A stretch of 47,751 bases of DNA, taken from contig JAQBZB010000030.1 in the NCBI GenBank assembly GCA_027622275.1, positions 1 through 47,751 on the forward strand. The letters run 5' to 3'. Positions 23,987 through 33,200 of this stretch are shown piece after piece. Each line of letters opens with the position of its first letter. Position 1 is the first letter of the stretch. The notes beneath the pieces were generated by a model. That model was not told the DNA's origin and did no database searches. It worked only from the letters and a program-made list of their open reading frames with translations. This DNA is from Planctomycetota bacterium. GTDB taxonomy: Bacteria; Planctomycetota; Planctomycetia; Pirellulales; Pirellulaceae. Both the position numbers and the translations under genes were made by a program.

Positions 23987-26900
23987 TTACTGCGTTGCTT
24001 CAACTTTCTCGACTTTCAGGACTACCTGCTGCGTTGCCTCAACGTCGAGTCCGTTGAACTTGGCTTTCGCCCGCACGGTGACCGCATGGTCGCCGGGCGT
24101 TGCGTCTTTGGCTGCAGTCACTTCAAACTTACCGTCCTGCTGATCCTTGGCGATGGTGACTTTCGAGATCGTCAGGCCGGCCACTCCTTTGGGAAGTTCG
24201 AGCGTTACCTCGGTGTCTTCCGCAAAGCCGTACAAACGTTCGAGCGATACAGGCAACTCGAGCTTCTCGCCTTGCTTCAACGCATTGGCCGGAGCAGCCG
24301 CCGTCAGCTTCAACGGCGTGCTGACGATTCGCAATCGGATCGGCGTTGAAATGTAGGCGACGTTCTTGTCTACCGGAGCATTCGCCTTCGTCGTATCGGC
24401 CACCTGTTTGTCCGCCGCAGCCTTCGCCGCTTGGGCTCGTTTCAGTTTGGCATCGGTATCAACGGCGTTCTTTTCGGCGGCCACCTTCGCGTCTTCGGCC
24501 TCCTTCGCCTTCGCCTGAGCATCGACAGCAGCCTGGTCGGCGACTTTCTGTTTCGCGGCGGCGTCCGCACTTGCGGTGTCGGCATCCGTCTTCGCCTTTT
24601 CGGCATCCGCGGCTGCTTTGGCAAGTGCCTCGTCACCCTCGTTCTTGGCGGCGGCCTCCTTCGCCGCGGCGAGATTGGTAGCGGCCAGTTGCGCGGCGTC
24701 GGCCGCTTGTTTCGCGGCGGTGTCCGCAGCCGTCTTGGCATCGGCCGCCTGCTTGGCAGCCGCGGCAGCATCGACCGCGGCCTTGGCGGTCGCCGTCTTA
24801 TTCTCGTTCGCCACCTTCAGCGTTTCCGTGACTTCTTTGACCACGGCGTCGAGCGTCGTTTGTGCCTGCGTCGCAACCGCCACGGCACCAGGATCGCGTG
24901 AATGCTTGATCTTCGTGTCGGCCCGCAAATAGAAAGTGTAGACGCCAAGCTTCGTGGCCTTGTTCTTGATGTCGAGCGCCAAGGTTCCCTCGGCGGCATC
25001 CGCCTTCATGTCGACGTTCCCAGGCTTGAACTCGTTCGCTGCGTCGATTGGGACCAGACTGATGTCGCTCTTGAAGTCTTCGCGGCGAACGACCTTGACC
25101 GCAATGTCCAGCTTGCCACCGAGCGAAGTCTCCCAGATCTTGTCATCGCCGACATCAATGAACGCCTTGTCTGGATCTTGATCGATCACGGCAAACATAA
25201 TGTCGCGACTCGCTCGATAATTGACCGGCTCGAGAGCGCGATTTCCGTTTTCCCACACCACAACGCCGCCTCGTGCGTAACGAGTCAGTTCCGTGCCGTC
25301 GACGTTGGCCTTGCCAACAACGCGGATGTTGCCGCTCCATGCGGCGGCATCTTCCGCCGCTTGGAATACTAACACGCCGGCGCTTTGGCTCGCGCCAATA
25401 TGAGTCGATCGGCAAGTCACGCCCGCCGGCAGCCCCTCGGCCACAATCTCCACTTCACCGTCAAAGCCTTCGCGGCGTTCAACTCGCACATCGTATAACG
25501 CGGTTCCCCCGCGGCGGATCGACGTCGTACCAGCGAGGACAGCAGCTGCATTGATCGGAGCTTGAATCTGTTCGGCGACCGCAACGACTCGGAAATCCGG
25601 TTGCGGCGGCCGGATGACCAGCCGATAGACGTTCCGCGGGTCGGGAACGGCGTCTCCGTTTTGGTCACGGAGAATGACCCGATAGATCGCGTCTTGATCC
25701 GCCGTCAAGCGATACGCAGGATCGTCGGTCGAAGTGTCGAAGTTGCTGCCGATCCGGCCGTTGCGGTCCCCCGGATCGTCAATGGTAGCGATGTTCGCGA
25801 CGACTTCTTCGCCCGCTTCGTTCTTGGTCACGCGTTGGACGATGAGATACGGGTCGGTGGTCAGTCCCAACCGCTGCGAGATGAGGTCAATAAAAAAGAC
25901 CTCGCCCTTCTTCGCCTCGAATTGCAACTGGTCGTGGTCGCTGCGTGGATAGAACTGCCCGACGAATTCACATGGAACAGTCACTAGCTGCGCCTGTTCC
26001 GGATCGTCATTGGGCTCTTGCTCTTTGACAACCGGAGCCCGCGCGAAATAGATCGGTGCTGGATTCGCGGTGTTGAAGCGGTAAGCGTATGAATCGAGAA
26101 CAGCCGCTTGTGGTACGACGAGTTCTGCGAAGTCCAACTGCCGAGCTGCAGTCTCATCCGCCGGCAGCGGAATATTCGCGGTCACTTGCTCCAACGCTAC
26201 ACCATCGATCTTCATCTCCGATAGCTGGCCGTTCGGGAGGTTCCGTCCGTAAATCACGTAGGCGTCGTTCGAGCCCGCGACGCCCGAGGGAGGAAAAATA
26301 AAATCGATGTGCGGTCCCATGTGCGCGGTCAGCCGGTAAAACGAATCGTTTCCGCCACGGTAGACAAAGTCATACAGCGCGACGATATAGTCGCCGCCAA
26401 CCGAAGCCTTGAGATCGATGAACGGGTCGGTCCCGATGCTGTCGCGTGTCCGAGCGATCTCGCGACCGCTGGGATCGTAAACGACCAGTGTGCCGTCCAG
26501 GCGTGAATCGATCCGCTGCGCCGCACAATCCAACAGCACTCGTTGCCCTTCCTGCAAAGCCAACTTGAAGTGATCGACGTTATTCGCGTCGACCCAACCA
26601 CTCACCGTCTTGTCGACTCCAATCTCCAAAGCGGTCGCGACGCTATTGTTCCCGCCTCGCTCAGCGAGTTCGTCGTGGATTCCGACGGTGAAGGCCCGCG
26701 GATTTGAAACACCATAGCGGCCGACGACGCGAGCTTCATAAATCCCGGGCGGAACGTCTCCCGCAATCGCCACGGAAAACTGTCCTTGCAGCGGTTGCTC
26801 GGCCAGGAACTCGTTGGGCGTCACCATTTTCTGCGTCGCCTTGATGCCGGGGTGCGAGAACACCAGCTGCGTCAAGTCGATCTGATCCGCGCCCGAGACC

Positions 26901-27085
26901 TGCACGTCTACCGTCGTCCCAAACTTTCCACCCGGCGGGAAGACGCTCGAAAATTGCGTACTGGGCAGCTGCGCCCAAAGCGCGGGCGAGACGCATGACA
27001 CCAGCATTCCGCAGGTCACCGCGAACAGCAGCGGCGAACGGGAGAGACGATGTGAAGCTCGAACGGCGTACGTTCTTCGCGCCAT
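23987..27085 (-). CDS. Secreted PPC-domain protein with an Ala-rich coiled-coil insertion
   Basis: 1032 residues. The signal peptide is LLFAVTCGMLVSCVSPALWAQ. At least two PPC-like (bacterial pre-peptidase C-terminal) beta-sandwiches are visible: one with SGWVDANNVDHFKLALQEGQ, and one introduced by the typical QEPNDDPEQAQ with DHDQLQFEAKKGE. Residues about 748-905 are Ala/Lys/Asp-rich (KAAADAEKAK type, TolA-like). The last 125 residues form another beta domain (LPVSLERLYGFAEDTEVTLELPKG). The start at 27085 has AAGGAA upstream; the open frame extends further but without signal logic. It lies between the DUF1549/1553 gene and the WD40 gene on the same strand, a common planctomycete set. No catalytic site is evident, so a binding or scaffold role is likely. 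Confidence 0.78.
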   Translation of the reverse strand: MARRTYAVRASHRLSRSPLLFAVTCGMLVSCVSPALWAQLPSTQFSSVFPPGGKFGTTVDVQVSGADQIDLTQLVFSHPGIKATQKMVTPNEFLAEQPLQGQFSVAIAGDVPPGIYEARVVGRYGVSNPRAFTVGIHDELAERGGNNSVATALEIGVDKTVSGWVDANNVDHFKLALQEGQRVLLDCAAQRIDSRLDGTLVVYDPSGREIARTRDSIGTDPFIDLKASVGGDYIVALYDFVYRGGNDSFYRLTAHMGPHIDFIFPPSGVAGSNDAYVIYGRNLPNGQLSEMKIDGVALEQVTANIPLPADETAARQLDFAELVVPQAAVLDSYAYRFNTANPAPIYFARAPVVKEQEPNDDPEQAQLVTVPCEFVGQFYPRSDHDQLQFEAKKGEVFFIDLISQRLGLTTDPYLIVQRVTKNEAGEEVVANIATIDDPGDRNGRIGSNFDTSTDDPAYRLTADQDAIYRVILRDQNGDAVPDPRNVYRLVIRPPQPDFRVVAVAEQIQAPINAAAVLAGTTSIRRGGTALYDVRVERREGFDGEVEIVAEGLPAGVTCRSTHIGASQSAGVLVFQAAEDAAAWSGNIRVVGKANVDGTELTRYARGGVVVWENGNRALEPVNYRASRDIMFAVIDQDPDKAFIDVGDDKIWETSLGGKLDIAVKVVRREDFKSDISLVPIDAANEFKPGNVDMKADAAEGTLALDIKNKATKLGVYTFYLRADTKIKHSRDPGAVAVATQAQTTLDAVVKEVTETLKVANENKTATAKAAVDAAAAAKQAADAKTAADTAAKQAADAAQLAATNLAAAKEAAAKNEGDEALAKAAADAEKAKTDADTASADAAAKQKVADQAAVDAQAKAKEAEDAKVAAEKNAVDTDAKLKRAQAAKAAADKQVADTTKANAPVDKNVAYISTPIRLRIVSTPLKLTAAAPANALKQGEKLELPVSLERLYGFAEDTEVTLELPKGVAGLTISKVTIAKDQQDGKFEVTAAKDATPGDHAVTVRAKAKFNGLDVEATQQVVLKVEKVEATQ

Positions 27086-27242
27086 CGGAACATTCCTTTC
27101 AGGTTCAGGTAGGCTGGCACCGCTGGTGTGGTTAGCGACCGGCGGTCGAAGCGGCAATCAACGTGCTAGTCTCAGTTTGATTGCCGCGGTGGGAGGATTC
27201 AATTGTGGGGCACACGTCTCATCGATCGGCAAGTTAACTCGA

Positions 27243-27343
27243 TCCCAGGCTCCAGCCTGGGACCGCACTGTTCCGCGAGGCTCCGCCTCTCGTCACCGGC
27301 AGAGCCGGACGAGCAGCGGGTTCCCAGGCGGGAGCCTGGGAAC
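27243..27343. repeat. Cluster of palindromes including two CCCAGGCNNNAGCCTGGG copies
   Basis: TCCCAGGCTCCAGCCTGGGA at 27243-27262 is palindromic except at its centre. GTTCCCAGGC with GCCTGGGAAC at 27320-27343 is a second, longer copy. Between them is GAGGCTCCGCCTC (27277-27289). All lie in the 270-bp gap between the DUF1549/1553 and PPC genes, so they are transcribed if the two genes form an operon. A third copy is at 30179-30202. Confidence 0.7.
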
Positions 27344-27357
27344 CAGGAATGGTCTGT

Positions 27358-29874
27358 CTAGTGGTTGAACAAAAACTCCTTCGTATTGATCAACGCCCAA
27401 ACGATATCTTCGTAGGCACGCTTCGTATCGTCGCCACACTTCTCGATGTGAGTCATGGCGATCGCGGCTTCATCGGCCAGCGGCTCGCGTGAGAAGGATA
27501 GCAAATACAATTCGCGAATCTTCGCTTGGTGATCGCGCTCTTTGTCAGCGGCGAGCTTGGCGGCCCGTCCACCACCGTCGGTCAACTTGCCTTGAATCTC
27601 GCTCGAATTCAGCAGATGCAAGCTCTGCGCAAGATTAGCCTCGGAAGATCGTTCGCATTCACAGGCGCTACTCGCCTCGGGCCGCCCGAATACGGTGAGG
27701 AAGTACGAACTGAAGCCGCTATCGGGCAGTTGCACCGCGCGAGTTCCGCTGGGTGCGCCGCCGAACCCGGTCGTCGTGCCGGTCACTTGATTGATCGAGT
27801 CGAGTAACACTTCGGCATTCAATCGTTTCGGGTAGTACCGCGAGAAGTTCTGCTTGTCGTCACGGTTCCAATCGTTTGGCTCAGCCGCCAGCTGGTAGGT
27901 GCTGGAGCTACAGATCGTGCGAATCAAATGCTTCAGATCGAACTTGCTGGCGATGAAGTCCTGAGCCAAGGCATCCAGCAATTGTGGATTCGACGCCGGA
28001 TTTGTCACTCGCATATCGTCTTCCGGATCGACCAGCCCGCGACCGAAGAAATGCTTCCAGTAGCGATTCGCAAGAGCGTAGGCGAAGAACGGATTGTCTT
28101 TGTCGGCCATCCAATTCGCCAGTTCGACGCGTGGATCATCTTGCGGGTCCAACTTGGGCGGCTCGCTGCCGAGTCCCGTCGGCGGGACGTTTTCCTTCGT
28201 CTTCGGGTTCTGAGCTTGAGCAGCACCAGGGTTGTGGAAGATTCTGTCTTGGCCTGTGATGTAGCCCTTCTTTTTCCCAACCCGCGAGAAGAAAGCTGAA
28301 AAGCCGTAGTAGTCCTGCTGACTCCACTTCTCGAAGGGATGATGGTGGCAGCGGGCACATTGAATGCGGAGCCCGAGGAATAACTGAGCCGTGTCTTCGA
28401 CTTGAGCGGATTGATCCGCGACTTCCCGATACCAAGCAACCGGGGCGTTGGTGCCGGGCGTTCCCGAGGCCGTCAAGATCTCGCGCACGAACTGATCGTA
28501 CGGCTTGTTCTCGTAAAGGCTCTGACGGATCCAATCGTAAAATGCGAAGGTCGCAATCTTGTCGGAGTCTTGGCGACGTTTGTTGCGCAGAATAGCAGAC
28601 CATTTGTTGGCGAAGTACTCGGCGTGGTCGCTGCTGTCGAGCACACGATTGATGGCCGCCATTCGCTTTTCGGACGAAGTATCGGCAAGGAATGCTTCCG
28701 CTTCCTCCATCGATGGCAACCGCCCTGCGACATCGATCGTCAGCCGGCGCAGGAACGTCGCATCGTCGGCGATTTGCGAGGCCGGTAGCCCGAGGTCTAT
28801 CAGCTTGGCAAAGACGTTTTCGTCAACGAGATTCTTTACGACCGGCAGACTCTCCACCTTAATACCGAGCGGGATCGTCGAACGAAAGACGCCGACATGG
28901 CCCTGATAACGAGCCATCACGGCGACGCTGCCAGTAAGTTGCGCCGTTGTCACAAGTCCCGTAACGCTAACTTCGCCCATTTCAGTATCGTTCGAATCGA
29001 ATTGTGTTGTGCGCGTCACGTCCTCGGAAGAACCGTCGGAGTAATGTGCGATCGCGACAAGCTGCTGCGACGCGTCACGCCCCATGATTCTTTCTTTGGG
29101 AAGTACCTCGATATGCGTGACCGTCGGGTCGTCAGCATTGCCATACGGAGCACCTTGTTCGATCCAACGGCGTAGCAAGCGATATGCCGGAGAGTCGGCA
29201 GCGATTCGGTGACCACCGCCGTGTGGCAGCTTGGCAATCGATTTTTCGAGTAGCAAGCTACGATCCGGGGCCGACAGGAACAGGCGGCGACCGCGTCCTT
29301 CCTTCACGAGATATTCATAATCCTCCGTCGGCTCGAAGCCGAGCAGCGAAAGTCGAAAGCCATTCTGGCCGCCTGACTTTCCGTGGCAACCGCCGCTGTT
29401 ACAACCGTATTTTGTGAATACAGGAACGACTTGGTTCGGAAAATTGACGGGCAAGTCTTGCAGGATGTTCGTGACCGTCACGTTGATCGTCGCATCCGCG
29501 GTGGCATCGCCACCGGCCATCGACTTCACGTGAATCGTGGCATCACCTTCGGCGATCGAAGCGACATGTCCCGTGGCGTCCACGCGAACGATTCCGTCCG
29601 GCGACGCCGTGTAAGTCGCCGCGCGAGTCAAATCACGTTTCTGGCCACTGTCGTAGTCGCCAGTGACGACCAATTGCTGACCGGCATCCCGTCCAGAGAC
29701 GAGGAACTTACCGTCAACGGTTCGTCCCGTCTCAATCGAGATTGTCAGGAGCTTTCCGGGATCACCTAGCCCCGGCGGCTTAGGTGCAACGTCATCTTCG
29801 GCGTGGAGTGAGTTGATCGAGGCGGGAGATAGCACAGCCAGCAGAATGGCCGTGGCGCGGAGAGTACGGAGCAT
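27358..29874 (-). CDS. DUF1549/DUF1553 protein with Ig-like domain and heme-type motif
   Basis: 838 residues with a signal peptide (MLRTLRATAILLAVLS to SLHAED). Residues about 35-135 are a BIG2/Ig-like domain (TIHVKSMAGGDATADATINV). C158-NSGG-CH164 is a CX4CH heme-type motif in the segment that normally introduces PSD1 proteins. DUF1549 follows (ASQIADDATFLRRLTIDVAG), then a cysteine cluster CARCHHHPFEKW, which is a CXXCH motif, and DUF1553 (NPFFAYALANRYWKHFFGRG). The protein is presumably exported and heme-binding; its biochemical role in planctomycetes is unknown. The start ATG at 29874 has GAGGGA upstream. First gene of the set reading into the PPC and WD40 genes. Confidence 0.88.
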   Translation of the reverse strand: MLRTLRATAILLAVLSPASINSLHAEDDVAPKPPGLGDPGKLLTISIETGRTVDGKFLVSGRDAGQQLVVTGDYDSGQKRDLTRAATYTASPDGIVRVDATGHVASIAEGDATIHVKSMAGGDATADATINVTVTNILQDLPVNFPNQVVPVFTKYGCNSGGCHGKSGGQNGFRLSLLGFEPTEDYEYLVKEGRGRRLFLSAPDRSLLLEKSIAKLPHGGGHRIAADSPAYRLLRRWIEQGAPYGNADDPTVTHIEVLPKERIMGRDASQQLVAIAHYSDGSSEDVTRTTQFDSNDTEMGEVSVTGLVTTAQLTGSVAVMARYQGHVGVFRSTIPLGIKVESLPVVKNLVDENVFAKLIDLGLPASQIADDATFLRRLTIDVAGRLPSMEEAEAFLADTSSEKRMAAINRVLDSSDHAEYFANKWSAILRNKRRQDSDKIATFAFYDWIRQSLYENKPYDQFVREILTASGTPGTNAPVAWYREVADQSAQVEDTAQLFLGLRIQCARCHHHPFEKWSQQDYYGFSAFFSRVGKKKGYITGQDRIFHNPGAAQAQNPKTKENVPPTGLGSEPPKLDPQDDPRVELANWMADKDNPFFAYALANRYWKHFFGRGLVDPEDDMRVTNPASNPQLLDALAQDFIASKFDLKHLIRTICSSSTYQLAAEPNDWNRDDKQNFSRYYPKRLNAEVLLDSINQVTGTTTGFGGAPSGTRAVQLPDSGFSSYFLTVFGRPEASSACECERSSEANLAQSLHLLNSSEIQGKLTDGGGRAAKLAADKERDHQAKIRELYLLSFSREPLADEAAIAMTHIEKCGDDTKRAYEDIVWALINTKEFLFNH

Positions 29875-30226
29875 GTGAGGTTCCCTCAAGTAACTGGAGT
29901 TACTGCGTCCATGGAACGGTGTGTTTACTAACGGTAGGCGGGTATTAGATTAACATATCGATGGCCATGAATGCAAGGTTTGCCGTCGGTCACGGCTTGA
30001 AAGAATCTCGAGTCATTCGCCTGATTGTGCCGCTTTCCTTGGATTTTGTGGGGTTTTCACCGCGAAATCTCTCCTCGTCCATCCCACCCAGAAATCGCCC
30101 GAAACCCCGCGGACACCATGGAAGAGCATCTCGGTGCCGACTTCAGCGAGGAGCAGGCGGGAGCCTACAAGACATCACGTTCCCAGGCAGGAGCCTGGGA
30201 ACGAGCATCCGAACGTCGGTGAAACA
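29875..30226. other. Intergenic region with a palindromic repeat
   Basis: No gene is supported. It contains the upstream region of the DUF1549/1553 gene and, near the end of the giant gene, the GTTCCCAGGC palindrome with a degenerate neighbour (GCAGGCGGGAGCCTAC around 30153). Confidence 0.5.
30179..30202. repeat. GTTCCCAGGC palindrome, third copy
   Basis: GTTCCCAGGC at 30179-30188 and GCCTGGGAAC at 30193-30202 flank AGGA. The sequence differs by a single base from the copy at 27320-27343. It lies 24 bases after the stop of the giant minus-strand gene, where it could also act as a transcript end. Confidence 0.7.
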
Positions 30227-33200
30227 TCAAGGTGTCGGCAACGGTGCCGAGCGGAACCGCGCGAGCTGTGCCTGGAGCGTTGTTGCCGTCGGGCGCAAGG
30301 CGACTGAGCGTTCGGACAAGCGGATCGCCTCGTCGCGGTCGCCGAGATGAAAATGAACTTCGGCCAGCGTGTCGATGTATCCCGCGCTGATCGGTTCGAG
30401 TTCGACCGCCTTTTCGGCGTGCAACAACGCTTCGTCGAGGCGCCGGTGGCAACGAGCCGTTGCCCAGGCCAAATTGTTGTGCAGCAAAGCGGACTTCGGG
30501 TGAACTTCGCACAGCTTCTCATAATGACGGACGACGTGTGAGATGACCCGGTCGGCGAGTTCACGTTGCTCCGCGGCATCGAGCAGCGGGACAACTTCTT
30601 CGGCAATGTTGGTGTCGCCGGGTGATAGGGCCAACGCCAACTGCACGGCTGCTTCCGCCGCTTTGAAATCGTTCCGTTTGATCGCGTCCAGCGCACGCGT
30701 TTTATGCAAGAGCGCAGGGACACTCAAGTAGCTGACGTCGTTCAGGAACCAGAAGGCCGGCCGCACGTCACCGAGCAGATAATGTTGCCACAACGGTGCC
30801 GCCAATTCAGGTTCGTGCCCATAAGCGTTCATCGCCAACTGCCTTGCCGCGTCGTTCAACTCCAGCGACTCGAACGGCGCCGTCCGCAGTAGTATTTGCC
30901 ACTGACCGTTAGCAGCATCGTTTAGTCCACGTTGTGTCAGAGCCAGTGCGAGTTGGTAGCGTGCCCTGGGTGTGACGGCATGAAGTTCGGCGAGCCGTTG
31001 CCACATTTCTCCTTCCGCAACTTCGCCCGCCCGCTGTTTGGCAACACCGGCGAGGAACAACAGGCCGAGTTGATCGTAATCTTGCGACCAAGCCTCGTGA
31101 TACGCATTCGCAGCGTCGGCCCAGCGTTCGGAAGAGAGCAGCAAGTCCGCATAGGCAACGGTCCCGTCAAATGTCATTTCATCGACGTGTTCGAAGCATT
31201 CAATCGCAAGCTCTTGCTGGCCGAACGCGGTACACGTGCCCGCCAAGCCGCGCCAGAACCATTCGCTTTGTGGGCCGCTTGCTCCAAAGTCCATCGCTTG
31301 TCTCGCGAGATCTGGGAACGAATTGACGGCTTCCACGCTCGTTGGATTCATCACGTCGTCGATTCGTTGGAGACGTAGCTCCGACTTCTCCACGCTGTTC
31401 TGAAGGTGCAAGACCGACCACCAGACTCGAGCTTCGGCTGCCCGTGTCCCAAAAACGTCGGAGAGCACAGCCGGCGGGTAACTCACTCGTTGGTCGATTA
31501 CTTTTGACGCGGCATTCCACGCGCGCTCCTTCGAGCCAATGCGGTAGAGACCACCGCTGTACCATTGCCAAAGCTGATTCCGTGCCGGCGACACGCCTTG
31601 TATCGGCGTACTCTCGATGAGTTCTTCGAGGTACGAGAACACGCTCCCGGCTGCTTCTTCACGACCCACGAGCCGCAACAATCTGGCGACTTCGATGGCG
31701 AATTCAAACCGTTTCTGAACGTCGGCGCTGGCCTTTCCGAACGGCAGTGCGTCGTACCAATCGCGGTTGGCAACGAAATGCTCTCCACAGCCGACCGTCT
31801 CAAAAGCCGCCTGATAATCGTTTCGGTGAGCGAACAATTTGAAAGCCACGAGCGGTCGCGAGCCTCTCACAAGGCGCAAACCTTCGTCGACGCGATCGTT
31901 AAGCAGTAACGCTTGAGCAGCATCCCAGACGAGCTGCGAGTTAGCTTGATTGGCGGCCGCGAAGGCAACCAACTCGGCAACCGTACTCTCAAACCGCGCC
32001 TCGTCACCAGCCAACCGGTAACAGGACGCCAGCATCCCGAGCTGTTCGACGCGCTGCGTGTTCTCGTCCTGCTGCATGCCTTGGGCAACATCGACAGGCG
32101 GCGGGAGCGGCGATTCGGCTTGCAACACGGCAGCTTCGGACCACTTTCGTCGTTCGACAAGGAGCGGACGCAGCAGGCGGGCATCGCCAATGGATTCAGC
32201 AATCTCCGTCGCTCCGACAAGATCGCCGCTGGCCCGCAGCAAATAGGAAAGAAGTCGCGTTTCGTAGTCACTGCGCGTCTTCACATCTTTTTGCCGGAGC
32301 CTCTTGATCTCCGAATCAAGCTGCCCGCGCGACGCGCGGTACGACACGACCCAGCTCATCGCGCGATCGCCGTTGTGTTTTTCCAGCAGCGTTTCCACTT
32401 CACCAAACTGCTCGTGACGCAACAAATGCCCCAGCACTCCCGCAGGTGTGTAGAAGAGATTTTGCCGGTGCTGAACACGGTAGGCTTCATCCGGCAATAA
32501 CTCGATCAGTTTCTCCAACTCGGCGAGCTTGCCGGCCTCGATCCAGCGACGGCGCAGATCCGGGTCCGAGACAAGCCGCATCACGATACCCGAACGGTAA
32601 CGTGCTTCGACGTCGCCGACCATCGCCACGAACACTTCCAATTCGGTGAGGTTGGCAAGTTGGCGGCGGCTGCTATCGTTGTAGACGAGTGACTGCAAAC
32701 AGCTTTGACGGAGTGCGGCGCTTTCCGATCGCCGAATCAACTCGAACAGGGCGGGCAGCTTCTCTTGTTCCGCGAAAGCGGCCATCGTTCCGCGGGAGAC
32801 AAGGATCTGGCGTTGAAGACTTTCGCGGTAAGACTCGTTCGATACCTTCGCAACGCGGTCAAGCAACTCGTTCAACTTGCCGGCACTCGTCAGGACTCGC
32901 AAGGCATCTTCGTTCGAGACGATTCGGTACAAGAAGTAGGGATACTCGTTCCCGCGGGGTTCGTCAGCCACGAGCTGCATGAGGAATTGATGCTGGCCCG
33001 ATTTGGCCAACTCACTGATAACGGCGGAATTGGAAACCATCGAACGATAGACGCTCTGCAGCCGCGAAGGATCGAGTTCTTGCTCGGCAGCTCTGACCAA
33101 TCGGTCGCCGCATCCGTGTCTCATCAAGGCGGGAAACGCTTGAGATTGGCCGATGACGCCATTGAGCCAACTGTGGCGGCGGTTCTCGTCGGGCTCGGCA

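Noticed and set aside
20450-27100. Long plus-strand open frames opposite the WD40, PPC and DUF1549 genes
   Set aside because: They exist because Ala/Lys-rich codons read as open on the other strand. No start context or family resemblance.
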